From the NCBI GenBank assembly GCA_034679985.1, contig JAXITR010000038.1, forward strand, positions 1-19,325: a stretch of DNA of 19,325 nucleotides, read 5' to 3'. A program made the translations under genes and the position numbers. The notes beneath the pieces were generated by a model. It searched no databases. It saw only the letters and a program-made list of their open reading frames with translations, and had not been told where the DNA came from. Shown here piece by piece: positions 1 through 7,917 of the stretch. Source of the stretch: CAMDTE01 sp034679985. GTDB taxonomy: Bacteria > Bacteroidota > Bacteroidia > Flavobacteriales > Schleiferiaceae. Each line of letters starts with the position of its first letter. The stretch's first letter is position 1.

Positions 1-1059
1 CAACAAGGAAATGAGTGCCCCTTCCAACTCACGCACGCTGGAGTGAATGGAGTAGGCAAGGTATTCCACTACGTCCTCGGGCATCTCGATGCCGTCGGTG
101 TAGAGTTTTTTGCGAAGAATAGCAATACGAGTCTCTAAATCAGGCTTTTGCAAATCCGCACTCAACCCCCACTTGAAGCGAGAAAGCAGGCGTTGCTCCA
201 TGCCCTGTAAATCAACGGGAGCACGGTCTGAGGTCAAAACCACTTGCTTTCCGCTTTGGTGGAGGTGGTTGAAAATCTCAAAGAAAACGTCTTGCGTCTT
301 TTCTTTACCGCTAAAGGACTGCACGTCGTCCATGATCAAAACGTCGATCATTTGGTAGAAGTGCACAAAATCGTTCTTGGTGTTGTTCCGAATCGAGTCG
401 ATGAACTGCTGCGTGAACCGCTCCGCGGAGACGTACAAAACCGTCTTCTCCGGGTACCGGTCTTTGATTTCGATCCCGATGGAGTGCGCCAAATGGGTTT
501 TGCCCAATCCTACACCACCGTAAATCAGCAACGGGTTGAAGGAGGTTCCTCCGGGCTTATTCGCCACGGCATAGCCGGCAGACCGAGCCAAACGATTGCA
601 ATCTCCTTCGATGTAGTTGTCAAACGTGTAGTTGGGGTTCAACTGACTTTCAACATGAACCTTCTTCAGGCCAGGAATCACAAAAGGATTGCGAATGCCT
701 TCAACACCGCCAATCTCCACCGGCATGGAAACGTGTGGATTTTGTATGGGTGCCCGGTTCGTTGAAGGGATTTTCAACGTTTGCGGCTCCGTATTCCCGT
801 AGGTGTTTTCCATTACAATGGAATACACCAATTTGGCATCTTCACCCAGTTCTTTGGTAATGGCGCTTTTCAGAAGCTTAATGTAGTGGGCTTCCAACCA
901 CTCGTAGGTAAACTTGGAAGGTACCTGAACGGTAATCACTTTACCTTGCAACTTAAGCGCCTTGATGGGAAGGAACCACGTGGTAAATGCTTGTGGCGTG
1001 ATGTTGTCCTCGATAAAGGACAAACAATTCTTCCAAACGGCTTCGGCGCTCCGTTCCAT
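1..1059 (-). CDS. dnaA: Chromosomal replication initiator DnaA (3' end cut by window edge)
   Basis: DnaA is the AAA+ ATPase that binds and melts the replication origin and loads the replicative helicase. Read on the minus strand from an ATG at 1059-1057, the frame stays open for 353 codons to the left edge. Residues 1 to about 90 form the N-terminal interaction domain (start MERSAEAVWKNC). The AAA+ domain carries Walker A GGVGLGKTH with Lys187 and Walker B VLIMDDVQ with Asp244-Asp245, and ends near VRELEGAL, the sensor II region. Family members have about 470 residues, so the DNA-binding domain IV lies outside the window. The thioesterase gene is divergent. No Shine-Dalgarno site precedes the ATG, which is normal for Bacteroidota. 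Identity is seen directly from the motifs; only the missing C-terminus is unverified. Confidence 0.97.
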   Translation of the reverse strand, partial: MERSAEAVWKNCLSFIEDNITPQAFTTWFLPIKALKLQGKVITVQVPSKFTYEWLEAHYIKLLKSAITKELGEDAKLVYSIVMENTYGNTEPQTLKIPSTNRAPIQNPHVSMPVEIGGVEGIRNPFVIPGLKKVHVESQLNPNYTFDNYIEGDCNRLARSAGYAVANKPGGTSFNPLLIYGGVGLGKTHLAHSIGIEIKDRYPEKTVLYVSAERFTQQFIDSIRNNTKNDFVHFYQMIDVLIMDDVQSFSGKEKTQDVFFEIFNHLHQSGKQVVLTSDRAPVDLQGMEQRLLSRFKWGLSADLQKPDLETRIAILRKKLYTDGIEMPEDVVEYLAYSIHSSVRELEGALISLL

Positions 1060-1273
1060 AGGGGGTGTTCTCTTAGTACATTTGGACTTCCGAAGGGTGG
1101 CACCTTGCCAAATCCGGGGGGTCGTTTTGATGTCACAAAGCTGTCAATAAATTTGCCATTAAAAAAATGTTTACCCCCTTGATTTTAGGTTTTTTTTTGT
1201 GTAAAGAGAATGTGAACAGGACCCTTGCGGATGCCAGTGTTTGTGTTTTAAATAATTGAAATTCAGCGTTCTA
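1060..1273. other. Divergent intergenic region between dnaA and the thioesterase gene
   Basis: These 214 bases are AT-rich in the middle, with an A run near 1161-1167 and a T run near 1191-1198. They must hold the promoters of both divergent genes. The best dnaA candidate is CAGCTTTG on the minus strand at 1143-1136, one mismatch from TAnnTTTG, which would leave a 76-base leader. I found no convincing -33 element with it. I looked for DnaA boxes (TTATNCACA) on both strands and found none better than 7 of 9 (CTTTACACA on the minus strand, in the region near 1197-1206), so nothing here supports a replication origin. Confidence 0.4.
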
Positions 1274-1696
1274 ATGATTTCGCACAGTACGAAAATTCGC
1301 GTACGGTACGCCGAGACGGACCGCATGGGATACGTTTACTACGGAAACTACCCAACCTACTTTGAGGTAGGCCGTGTGGAATGGTTGCGGGCACTGGGTT
1401 TGAGCTACAAAGAGTTGGAAGACTCGGGCACCATGCTCCCCGTATTGAACCTAAACGTTAAGTACATCCGGCCCGCTCGGTACGACGAGCTACTCACTTT
1501 GATTACCCGGGTTGAAAAGTTGCCGGGTACCCGTTTGGAGTTCCACCACGAGGTTTTGGGACCCAACGGTGAGCGGCTCACTCTGGCAACCGTTGAATTG
1601 GTATTTGCCCATACGGACACCGGAAGGCCTAAGCAGGCCCCTGATTCCGTATTGAACGCCATGCGGCCTTACTTTCCAGAAAGCTCAGCGGAATAA
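1274..1696 (+). CDS. Acyl-CoA thioesterase, YbgC/FadM (4HBT) hot-dog family
   Basis: This 140-residue protein matches single-domain hot-dog thioesterases, which hydrolyse acyl-CoA or related thioesters in the cytoplasm. The N-terminal motif, RYAETDRMGYVYYGNY followed by YFEVGR, is the 4-hydroxybenzoyl-CoA thioesterase signature; Asp16 is the expected catalytic acid and Asn25-Tyr26 follow at the usual spacing. Length is typical (about 130-150). A TTG at 1256 would add six residues (MKFSVL), but the ATG at 1274 gives the usual family N-terminus and is preferred. The gene is divergent from dnaA and convergent with the protease gene, whose stop is 7 bases beyond its own. The substrate cannot be told from the sequence; housekeeping removal of acyl-CoA or a Tol-Pal-like association are both possible. 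Confidence 0.9.
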   Translation: MISHSTKIRVRYAETDRMGYVYYGNYPTYFEVGRVEWLRALGLSYKELEDSGTMLPVLNLNVKYIRPARYDELLTLITRVEKLPGTRLEFHHEVLGPNGERLTLATVELVFAHTDTGRPKQAPDSVLNAMRPYFPESSAE

Positions 1697-1703
1697 AAGG
1701 CGG

Positions 1704-3437
1704 TTAAAAGCCAGTCCAGCGGAAATGCCCGAGTGCTCCATTGGCTTCCCAAAGCAACAGATACGTTCCTGGGGGTACGTTCCAAAGCGCCCGAAGGTTG
1801 TGCAGGCCTTCTTCAACACGAACAGTACCTACGATGCGTCCGCTGAGGTCGGAGCAGGTTACCTCCATAGGCGTGGTGGCTACGAAGCCTTCCTCCGTAG
1901 CCCAGGCATACTGCGAGAAAGCAGTAGTCAGCTCTTCATCAGATACCTTGGGCATTAATATTTGCCACGTGGCAAAGTCCCGGTGCAATCGCCAAGCGTT
2001 GGATCCGTTGTTGCGCAAGGTGTCTGCCTGCAAAACCAATTCCGCAGCGGTTCTGTAGGACATACCGGACGCCCACTGGTGAGCACTTTCCAGTACCAAG
2101 GCGTCCATTTCGTTGCGCCCCACGTGCGGCCAACTGCGCATTAAGGCGTCCACGAATACATTGGTGTGCGCGTAAATGTTGAAGAACGAAAGGCCCGGAT
2201 ACATTTTTTGGGTTGCGTTTTGCGCAGATCTGCCGCTCCAGAATTCGTTGTGTCCGTCCCAGCCAAAAACGCGTTGCCAGCCATAATTGTTGAGGTGTCG
2301 GGAATAACTAACCGCCCAGTAATCGCCAAACGCTTCGTCCAAGGAACTGCGTTCGTCGCCAAAATTGGTATTGGGTACGATGGCTTGTGAAATGGCGTGG
2401 CCGTATTCGTGCACCACCACGTCCGCATCTTCCGCATCGTCTACGCCGCCTTCGCCAAAGTAGAGGCGGGGTGGGGTGGTGCTCCAATCAAAAAAACTGT
2501 TGTCTTGGCCGTTGATTGCGTGCGGATCTACGGGGATCGCATAGGGGACGGCCGTAAAACCCAACGCAGAGGTGTGGTTTTTAATCGATTGGATGTGGTA
2601 AAACGCGTTGACGTCCTCAAAGCGGTTGTCCGTGCGGGAAAACGCAAAAGACGGGGTGCCGGAAGTCGCGGGTGCGGAGGTAGGCGGATCAAAGTCTTGA
2701 ATAACCACGGCTCCTGAGCTCAAAACGAATTGGGTGCCGGTCCACGTAGCTTTGAAGTTCTTGTTTACTCTTTGTGGATCCAAAACGGCTGCATTGGCGT
2801 CGTTGAGGTCCACGTATTGCCCGCCGTAGGTAACTCCGGCCTTGGTGAGGGGGTCTGGATCGAAAACCAGGCCGGAAACGGTGGTATCCGCTAGAAAAGT
2901 TCGTTCGTCGGATTCAAAATGCACCAACAAGTCGCGTTCGTAAAGGGTTGCTCCGGTTTGGTCGTCCACAAAACGCTCCCACCAGCGGTGCTCGGGTACG
3001 GTAGTGCGCTCGCGGTTTTGCCAAGCGGTCAGCCACGTTTTCGCGTTTTCGTCATAGAAATAAACAGGGGTATTTTGGTCCGACGGTTCAGGTTTCCAGA
3101 GCGGTGTAGGCAGTTGCTCCGCCCGGGGGTAGTAGGGCGCAACAGCAGAAACAACTTGTCCGTTGCGGCGAACGCACACGTTGGCTTGTAGCCCAAACGC
3201 AGGCACCGCGCCGGCATAAACACCGTACAGCCGGTAGTTAGCTGTTGGCGTTTGTTCCTTGTGTTCCAGGCGGTAGGTCCAACCTTGAGGCAAGGGGAGA
3301 CGATGGGTCAACCAAGCATGCGTTGCTTCGTCCGTGCGGGACTCAAGGGGGGCGTCCGGATGATAAATCTGTCCCAACAGGACGGATGGTGCAAATAAGA
3401 CGATTCCAACGATGAAAAGAATGCGGATGGACTGCAT
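1704..3437 (-). CDS. Secreted gluzincin metalloprotease with T9SS-type C-terminal domain
   Basis: The 577-residue product starts with a signal peptide (MQSIRILFIVGIVLFAPSVLLG, cleavage likely before Gln23). Residues 25-320 look like a propeptide of the fungalysin/thermolysin sort, without strong motifs. The zinc site is HEYGH at 343-347, followed 21 residues later by Glu368 in DEAFGDYW. This is the HExxH...E gluzincin pattern, closest in feel to peptidase families M36 and M4. The last 55 residues (MEVTCSDLSGRIVG ... PPGTYLLLWE ... FRWTGF) resemble a type A T9SS sorting domain: a short beta-rich unit with a D-L-S-G-R turn and a PGTYLL strand. I infer export by Sec, then T9SS to the surface or medium. 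The gene begins 6 bases after ribD and is probably co-transcribed with it, although the functions look unrelated. Substrate unknown. Confidence 0.88.
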   Translation of the reverse strand: MQSIRILFIVGIVLFAPSVLLGQIYHPDAPLESRTDEATHAWLTHRLPLPQGWTYRLEHKEQTPTANYRLYGVYAGAVPAFGLQANVCVRRNGQVVSAVAPYYPRAEQLPTPLWKPEPSDQNTPVYFYDENAKTWLTAWQNRERTTVPEHRWWERFVDDQTGATLYERDLLVHFESDERTFLADTTVSGLVFDPDPLTKAGVTYGGQYVDLNDANAAVLDPQRVNKNFKATWTGTQFVLSSGAVVIQDFDPPTSAPATSGTPSFAFSRTDNRFEDVNAFYHIQSIKNHTSALGFTAVPYAIPVDPHAINGQDNSFFDWSTTPPRLYFGEGGVDDAEDADVVVHEYGHAISQAIVPNTNFGDERSSLDEAFGDYWAVSYSRHLNNYGWQRVFGWDGHNEFWSGRSAQNATQKMYPGLSFFNIYAHTNVFVDALMRSWPHVGRNEMDALVLESAHQWASGMSYRTAAELVLQADTLRNNGSNAWRLHRDFATWQILMPKVSDEELTTAFSQYAWATEEGFVATTPMEVTCSDLSGRIVGTVRVEEGLHNLRALWNVPPGTYLLLWEANGALGHFRWTGF

Positions 3438-3443
3438 GGTAAA

Positions 3444-4487
3444 TTAATCAGCGGGGTCTGTTTTACGAAGGTATACGCGACACTCCGTGGCGCCTAATTG
3501 CTTGGGATAGCCGCGGTTTAGTTGTTCAGAATCGGTCAGGCGTTGGGCACTTTCGGGTAGGGACGGCGCCCAAACGGAAGGAATCCAAGGCCTGTCTTGG
3601 GTCAAAACCCGCAACTCGTCCCACCAACCAGCGCGCAAAAAAGATGCCAAAACCGAAGCGCCCCCTTCCACAAGCACCGAGCGAATTCCATTTTTGGTGC
3701 ACCACGCGAAGGCGTCTTCTGGTGCGACGAAGCAGAGAACGTCTGGCGGTAAAGCAGTGGAAGGAGTGCCCAGCACCAACCGACGGGGAGCGCGACCGCC
3801 CACCAAGCGCGCATTCAACTGCGGTCGGTCCAAATCCCAAGTTCGAGCGCCCACCAGGATGGCGTCTTCTTCCGACCGCCATTGGTGCACCACTCCCTGA
3901 GCTTCCGGAGACGAAACGGGGTAGGGGCCCGGATGTTCTGGGGTTCGGGCAGCATCCATACCGCCCGCCGGGGTTTGAGCCCATTTCAATACTAAATAGG
4001 GCCTTTTTTGTTCCACCGAAACCAGAAATCGACGGTTGATCCAACGGCACCAGTCTTGCAGCTCAGGGGCTGCAGCTTCCACCACCAAACCGGCTGCTTC
4101 CAAACGCCGCAAACCATTTCCGGAGACCCGTGGATCCGGATCTTCTGTGCCGTACACCACCCGTCCTATTCCGGCAGACACCAGGGCGTCCGCGCAGGGC
4201 GGGGTTTTGCCGTGGTGTGCACAAGGTTCCAGGGTTACGTAGGCCGTAGTTTGCGGCAAGAGCAATCGGTCTGCTGGGGAAAGGGCAACCAAGGCAGCAG
4301 CCTCCGCATGCAAATCCCCCGCACGCCGGTGATAACCCTCCGCCAGCAAGCGTTCGTCAGGTTGCCCCGGTAAGTAGACCAAACAGCAACCCACTACCGG
4401 ATTGGGCGACGTATGCCCCAAAGCGCGCACGGCCAACTCCGCGGCGCGGAGCATACCTTTGCGGTCTGCGGCAGGGGTAGATTGCAT
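3444..4487 (-). CDS. ribD: Bifunctional riboflavin biosynthesis deaminase/reductase RibD
   Basis: RibD carries out the second and third steps of riboflavin synthesis from GTP: deamination of the pyrimidine, then NADPH-dependent reduction of the ribosyl side chain. The 347-residue protein has the zinc deaminase domain first: His60-Ala-Glu62 in DLHAEAAAL, then PCAHHGKTPPCA with Cys89 and Cys98 as the other zinc ligands. The reductase half follows from about residue 160 (RPYLVLKWAQ, later GARTWDLDRPQLNAR and VLVEGGASVLASFL). Length matches the family (about 350-370). The frame stays open upstream to 4913, but that stretch is antisense to prmC and lacks family similarity. The ATG at 4487 places TSPNPVVG at residues 26-33, as expected. 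A TACCTTTG box ends 4 bases before this ATG. The secreted protease gene follows after 6 bases. Confidence 0.95.
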   Translation of the reverse strand: MQSTPAADRKGMLRAAELAVRALGHTSPNPVVGCCLVYLPGQPDERLLAEGYHRRAGDLHAEAAALVALSPADRLLLPQTTAYVTLEPCAHHGKTPPCADALVSAGIGRVVYGTEDPDPRVSGNGLRRLEAAGLVVEAAAPELQDWCRWINRRFLVSVEQKRPYLVLKWAQTPAGGMDAARTPEHPGPYPVSSPEAQGVVHQWRSEEDAILVGARTWDLDRPQLNARLVGGRAPRRLVLGTPSTALPPDVLCFVAPEDAFAWCTKNGIRSVLVEGGASVLASFLRAGWWDELRVLTQDRPWIPSVWAPSLPESAQRLTDSEQLNRGYPKQLGATECRVYLRKTDPAD

Positions 4488-4491
4488 GCAG

Positions 4492-4499
4492 CAAAGGTA
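4492..4499 (-). promoter_or_regulatory. Candidate -7 promoter element of ribD (near-leaderless)
   Basis: On the minus strand the 18 bases between the divergent ribD and prmC start codons contain TACCTTTG, a full match to the Bacteroidota -7 consensus TAnnTTTG. Only CTGC separates it from the ribD ATG, so transcription would begin at or just before the start codon. A TTTTG lies 24 bases upstream, slightly longer than the usual -33 to -7 spacing. That upstream part would lie inside the prmC coding region. Confidence 0.5.
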
Positions 4500-4505
4500 C
4501 TGCAG

Positions 4506-5366
4506 ATGAACGGCAACGAGGCCCAAAAGAGGTTTGTAGCAGCGGCCCAAGCGGGCGGACACGACGAACGCGAAGCACGCGCCATTTGGCAAGCGTGGTT
4601 GCAGGATCGATGGGGCCTGACTCGAACGCAGTGGATGCTCCACGAACACGAACCCGTTACCGATGCTTTTGCCGCTCAATGGGAATTGGATACCCAACAA
4701 TTGCGCGTTGGAATCCCCTACCAATACACCCTGGGCTGGGTGAATTTTGCAGGGGTCCGTTTGGATGTTGGACCGGGCGTATTGATTCCCCGTCCGGAGA
4801 CGGAGGCCTGGGTTATGGATTGGACCCAACGGCTCCCGCATGCGGAACGAGCCTTGGACGTTTGCTCCGGCAGCGGGTGCATTGCAGCGGGACTGTCCCA
4901 GGCTTGGCCCCAAGCCACTGTATACGCCGTAGAATGGGACGCGAAAGCTTGGCCGTGGTTGACCCTAAATTCCGCCCAATTTCCAGGTGTACAGCCCTTT
5001 CGTGCCGATGCGTTGGCCCCTCCGCCGTCGGCTTTCGCCTCCCTGGATCTGCTGCTTTCCAATCCACCGTACATCCCGGCGTCCGAGCGAGAATTGTTGG
5101 CCAGCCACGTTCGCGATTACGAACCCGACACCGCACTCTTTGTACCACAAACCGACCCGCTCCTGTTTTACCGCTCGTTGGTGGAGTGGGGCGAGCGCTT
5201 GTTGCGCCCCGGGGGGTGGTGGTCTGTGGAATGCCACACGGATTTTACTGCGGAAGTTGCTCAATTGGTGTCTAGGCCGGGATGGTCCGCACCGGAAATT
5301 CGTGCGGATATTTTTGGAAAATCCCGCTTTGTGGACGCGCAGTGGCTCGGTATCTTTACCCCATGA
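4506..5366 (+). CDS. prmC: Peptide chain release factor glutamine methyltransferase PrmC (HemK)
   Basis: PrmC N5-methylates the glutamine of the GGQ motif in release factors RF1 and RF2, using S-adenosylmethionine. The 286-residue protein has the family's N-terminal helical domain (residues 1 to about 85), then the VLIPRPETE motif at 92-100, the SAM-binding loop DVCSGSGCIA at 118-127, and the catalytic NPPY at 186-189 (LLSNPPYIPASE). The frame is open from 4413, but that would run over the ribD start. The ATG at 4506 gives a normal family length. The start codons of prmC and ribD are separated by only 18 bases. The stop codon overlaps the ligA start as ATGA, so this is the first gene of a tightly coupled five-gene run. 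Methyl transfer by NPPY-type enzymes is established; I see no anomaly. Confidence 0.95.
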   Translation: MNGNEAQKRFVAAAQAGGHDEREARAIWQAWLQDRWGLTRTQWMLHEHEPVTDAFAAQWELDTQQLRVGIPYQYTLGWVNFAGVRLDVGPGVLIPRPETEAWVMDWTQRLPHAERALDVCSGSGCIAAGLSQAWPQATVYAVEWDAKAWPWLTLNSAQFPGVQPFRADALAPPPSAFASLDLLLSNPPYIPASERELLASHVRDYEPDTALFVPQTDPLLFYRSLVEWGERLLRPGGWWSVECHTDFTAEVAQLVSRPGWSAPEIRADIFGKSRFVDAQWLGIFTP

Positions 5367-7387
5367 TCCCGTCGGAAATCGACCCCGTTTACGAACGAAT
5401 TCAGTTCTTGCGCACGGAGCTGCACCGCCACAACCATCGGTACTACGTGGAAGATCGGCCGGTGCTGTCCGACGAAGCGTTTGACGCGCTTTTGCGTGAA
5501 TTGGAAGATTTGGAGCGCGCTCATCCCCAGTGGGCGGATGACAACAGTCCCACCCAACGCGTGGGCGGCGCGGTCACCAAAAAATTTGCTGCCGTTCGTC
5601 ACCTCGTTCCTATGCAGAGTTTGGCAAACACTTACTCCCGTGAAGAACTCGACGCCTTTTTTGATCGGGTGGAAGGGGCCTTGCCGGAAGAGCTCGTTAG
5701 CTACGTGGGGGAATTGAAGTACGACGGCATTGCCCTCAGTTTGCACTATGCAGGCGGTCGTTTGGTGCGTGCCGTCACCCGTGGAGACGGAGTTTCCGGG
5801 GACGACATCACCTCCAACGTACGAACCATCGCCACCGTACCCTTGGTGTTGAACGGCACACCGCCGGAATCGGTAGAAGTTCGGGGCGAAGTTTTCTTGC
5901 CCTTCGCCGCTTTTGAGGCCCTCAACAACGACCGTCGGGAACAAGATTTGGAGCCGTTCATGAATCCGCGAAACGCAGCCAGCGGCAGTTTAAAGTTGCA
6001 AGATTCTGCAGAGGTTGGAAAACGAGGACTGGCCTTTATGCCCTATCTACTCGTGGGTGTGGACGGGGTAGCGGCACATGCATCAGGCTTTGAACAACTC
6101 AAAGCGTGGGGATTTAAAGTGCCCAACGAAGCGGATCACACGCTTGTGGTGGCGCACCACCGCAACGAAATTTATCGTTTTTTGGATCGATGGGATGCGG
6201 ATCGTGAAGAACTGCCATTTGGCATCGACGGTGCCGTCATCAAGGTAGACGCCACGGATCAGCAGCGTCGGTTGGGCAGCACGGCCAAAGCACCGCGTTG
6301 GGCCATTGCCTATCAGTACAAAGCATTGGCGAAAACAACGCGTTTGGAAGCCGTGGTGTACCAAGTAGGGCGAACCGGTGCGGTAACTCCCGTGGCCCAA
6401 CTGGAGCCGGTTCTGTTGGCCGGTACCGTGGTCAAGCGCGCCAGTCTCCACAACGAAGACATCATCAGGTCCTTGGACCTCCACTTGGGAGACACCGTTT
6501 GGGTGGAGAAAGGCGGTGAAATCATCCCCAAAATAACCGCTGTAGAGCCCGGCCTGCGTCCGGCCGGAGCCTTGCCCGTGCGTTTCCCGGAAAACTGCCC
6601 GGAGTGCGGTACTGCGCTGGTTCGCCAAGAGGGTGAGGCCCAGCACTACTGCCCCAATGCCATCGGTTGCATGCCGCAGCGCCACGGACGGGTGGTGCAT
6701 TTTTTGGGTCGACGCGCCCTCAATTTGGAGGGTTTGGGCACCGAGACCGTACAAGCTCTGCTGGATCGCGGACTCGTGCAACAACCGTCGGACCTGTACT
6801 ACCTGAGCGAATCAGACTGGTACCTCTTGCCCAACTTTAAGGAAAAATCACTCCAAAATGTTCAGTTGGCTTTGGAGGCCAGCAAGCAGGTGCCCTTTGA
6901 ACGCGTGCTTTTTGGACTGGGCATTCGCCACGTGGGCGAGACCGTCGCCAAAAAAATGGCGCGCCACTGGGGCAATATAAACGCTTTGGCTGAGGCAGAC
7001 CTAGATTCCTTACAAGAAGCAGACGAAGTGGGTCCCGCCATAGCGGAGTCCGTTCGCGCTTTTTTTGCCGACGACCGCAGTCGAATGGAGGTGGAGCGCT
7101 TAAAGGCGGCCGGTTTGCGCATGGAAATCGACGGAAGCCACACCGTTTCCAATGCCCTTCAGGGAAAGAGCTTTGTCGTTAGTGGTGTTTTCACCGGTTA
7201 CACCCGGGACGGCATCAAGGAAACCATTGAAGCGAACGGAGGCCGCGTAGTGGGTTCCGTGAGCGCTAAGGTGGATTTTGTAGTGGCCGGAGAGGGGATG
7301 GGGCCGGCCAAAAAGGCCAAGGCAGAATCACTTGGCGTTCAGGTAATTTCCGAAGTTCAGTTCAACCAAATGCTGCAAAACGAATGA
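5363..7387 (+). CDS. ligA: NAD-dependent DNA ligase LigA
   Basis: LigA seals nicks in DNA during replication and repair using NAD+ as cofactor. The 674-residue protein matches the usual length of about 670. In order it has: the Ia domain (HRYYVEDRPVLSDEAFD, residues 25-41); the nucleotidyltransferase domain with active-site Lys119 in KYDG; the OB fold (VGRTGAVTPVAQLEPV region); a four-cysteine zinc finger at Cys412, 415, 430 and 436, with the same spacing as the E. coli enzyme; helix-hairpin-helix repeats; and a C-terminal BRCT domain from about residue 600 (GKSFVVSGVFTG). The start ATG at 5363 overlaps the prmC stop as ATGA. A TATCTTTA sequence four bases before this ATG is one mismatch from a -7 box. 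The gene also overlaps the next by ATGA. All catalytic residues I checked are present. Confidence 0.98.
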   Translation: MIPSEIDPVYERIQFLRTELHRHNHRYYVEDRPVLSDEAFDALLRELEDLERAHPQWADDNSPTQRVGGAVTKKFAAVRHLVPMQSLANTYSREELDAFFDRVEGALPEELVSYVGELKYDGIALSLHYAGGRLVRAVTRGDGVSGDDITSNVRTIATVPLVLNGTPPESVEVRGEVFLPFAAFEALNNDRREQDLEPFMNPRNAASGSLKLQDSAEVGKRGLAFMPYLLVGVDGVAAHASGFEQLKAWGFKVPNEADHTLVVAHHRNEIYRFLDRWDADREELPFGIDGAVIKVDATDQQRRLGSTAKAPRWAIAYQYKALAKTTRLEAVVYQVGRTGAVTPVAQLEPVLLAGTVVKRASLHNEDIIRSLDLHLGDTVWVEKGGEIIPKITAVEPGLRPAGALPVRFPENCPECGTALVRQEGEAQHYCPNAIGCMPQRHGRVVHFLGRRALNLEGLGTETVQALLDRGLVQQPSDLYYLSESDWYLLPNFKEKSLQNVQLALEASKQVPFERVLFGLGIRHVGETVAKKMARHWGNINALAEADLDSLQEADEVGPAIAESVRAFFADDRSRMEVERLKAAGLRMEIDGSHTVSNALQGKSFVVSGVFTGYTRDGIKETIEANGGRVVGSVSAKVDFVVAGEGMGPAKKAKAESLGVQVISEVQFNQMLQNE

Positions 7388-7917
7388 AGTGGATTGCCGA
7401 CCTACGTACGCGCTACTGGCACTTTCGCTTGCGCCAGCATTTGGAGCGGCCGAAACCCACGCTTCCTTGGATCGGTTGGGAGCGAGCCAAATGGATTGGA
7501 GTGGTGTTTGATGCACAATCAGAGGAGTCGTTGGACCTGGTCCGCAAGGCAACAGACCGGTGGAAGCTCCAAGGCAAGTCGGTTAAATTGCTGGGGTACA
7601 CCGGAACGCGACGGGATAAGCACACCATTTTTTCCGGCAGACAGTTGTTTTTTTTGGACGACTTGGGTTGGGATGGAACTCCTTCCCGAGGCGACTCACT
7701 GGAATTCATCCAAACGGACTTTGACGTAGTTCTGAATTTGGATTCCGACCCCTTCAGCCCCAATGCTTTTGTTTTGGCACACGCCCGTGCCGCCATTCGC
7801 GTGGGTCCCCCAAATACAGCATCCATCTACAACGTCATGATGCCTTTTGATGTTGCCAGTTTAGAAGAACGATTACCGGAATTAGAGTCCTACTTACTAC
7901 GAATTATACCCTCATGA
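7384..7917 (+). CDS. DUF6913 family conserved hypothetical protein
   Basis: This 177-residue protein has no function known to me. I assign it to the DUF6913 group because a protein of this size and character lies between ligA and dapA in many Flavobacteriales genomes; this rests on recall, not a search. It starts MKWIADLRTRYWHFRLRQHL, a basic amphipathic N-terminus, then a segment WIGVVFDAQSEESLDLVRKA that looks like a Rossmann-type beta-alpha unit. Later come QLFFLDDLGWDGTP and DFDVVLNLDSDP; the latter resembles a DxD-like acidic turn, but alone this is not evidence for a glycosyltransferase. There is no signal peptide or membrane span, so it is probably cytoplasmic. ATGA overlaps on both sides (with ligA and dapA) imply translational coupling. 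A nucleotide-binding role is a guess. Confidence 0.8.
   Translation: MKWIADLRTRYWHFRLRQHLERPKPTLPWIGWERAKWIGVVFDAQSEESLDLVRKATDRWKLQGKSVKLLGYTGTRRDKHTIFSGRQLFFLDDLGWDGTPSRGDSLEFIQTDFDVVLNLDSDPFSPNAFVLAHARAAIRVGPPNTASIYNVMMPFDVASLEERLPELESYLLRIIPS

Noticed and set aside
244..765. 173-residue plus-strand open frame
   Set aside because: It is the antisense shadow of dnaA, with no recognisable family features.
1197..1206. Possible DnaA box on the minus strand near the T run
   Set aside because: CTTTACACA matches only 7 of 9 consensus positions and stands alone.
1256..1273. TTG start of the thioesterase gene
   Set aside because: The ATG six codons later gives the usual family N-terminus.
4478..4485. 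TAGATTGC as a prmC promoter box
   Set aside because: Two mismatches in the conserved TTTG part; not distinguishable from chance.
4488..4913. N-terminal extension of ribD (open frame to 4913, 489 residues)
   Set aside because: The extra 142 codons are antisense to prmC and do not resemble RibD; the ATG at 4487 gives the family's normal start and length.
5261..5944. 227-residue minus-strand open frame
   Set aside because: It is antisense to prmC and ligA, whose domain content is complete; long shadows are common at this base composition.
6083..6784. 233-residue minus-strand open frame
   Set aside because: Antisense to ligA's OB fold and zinc finger coding region; no motif and no start context.
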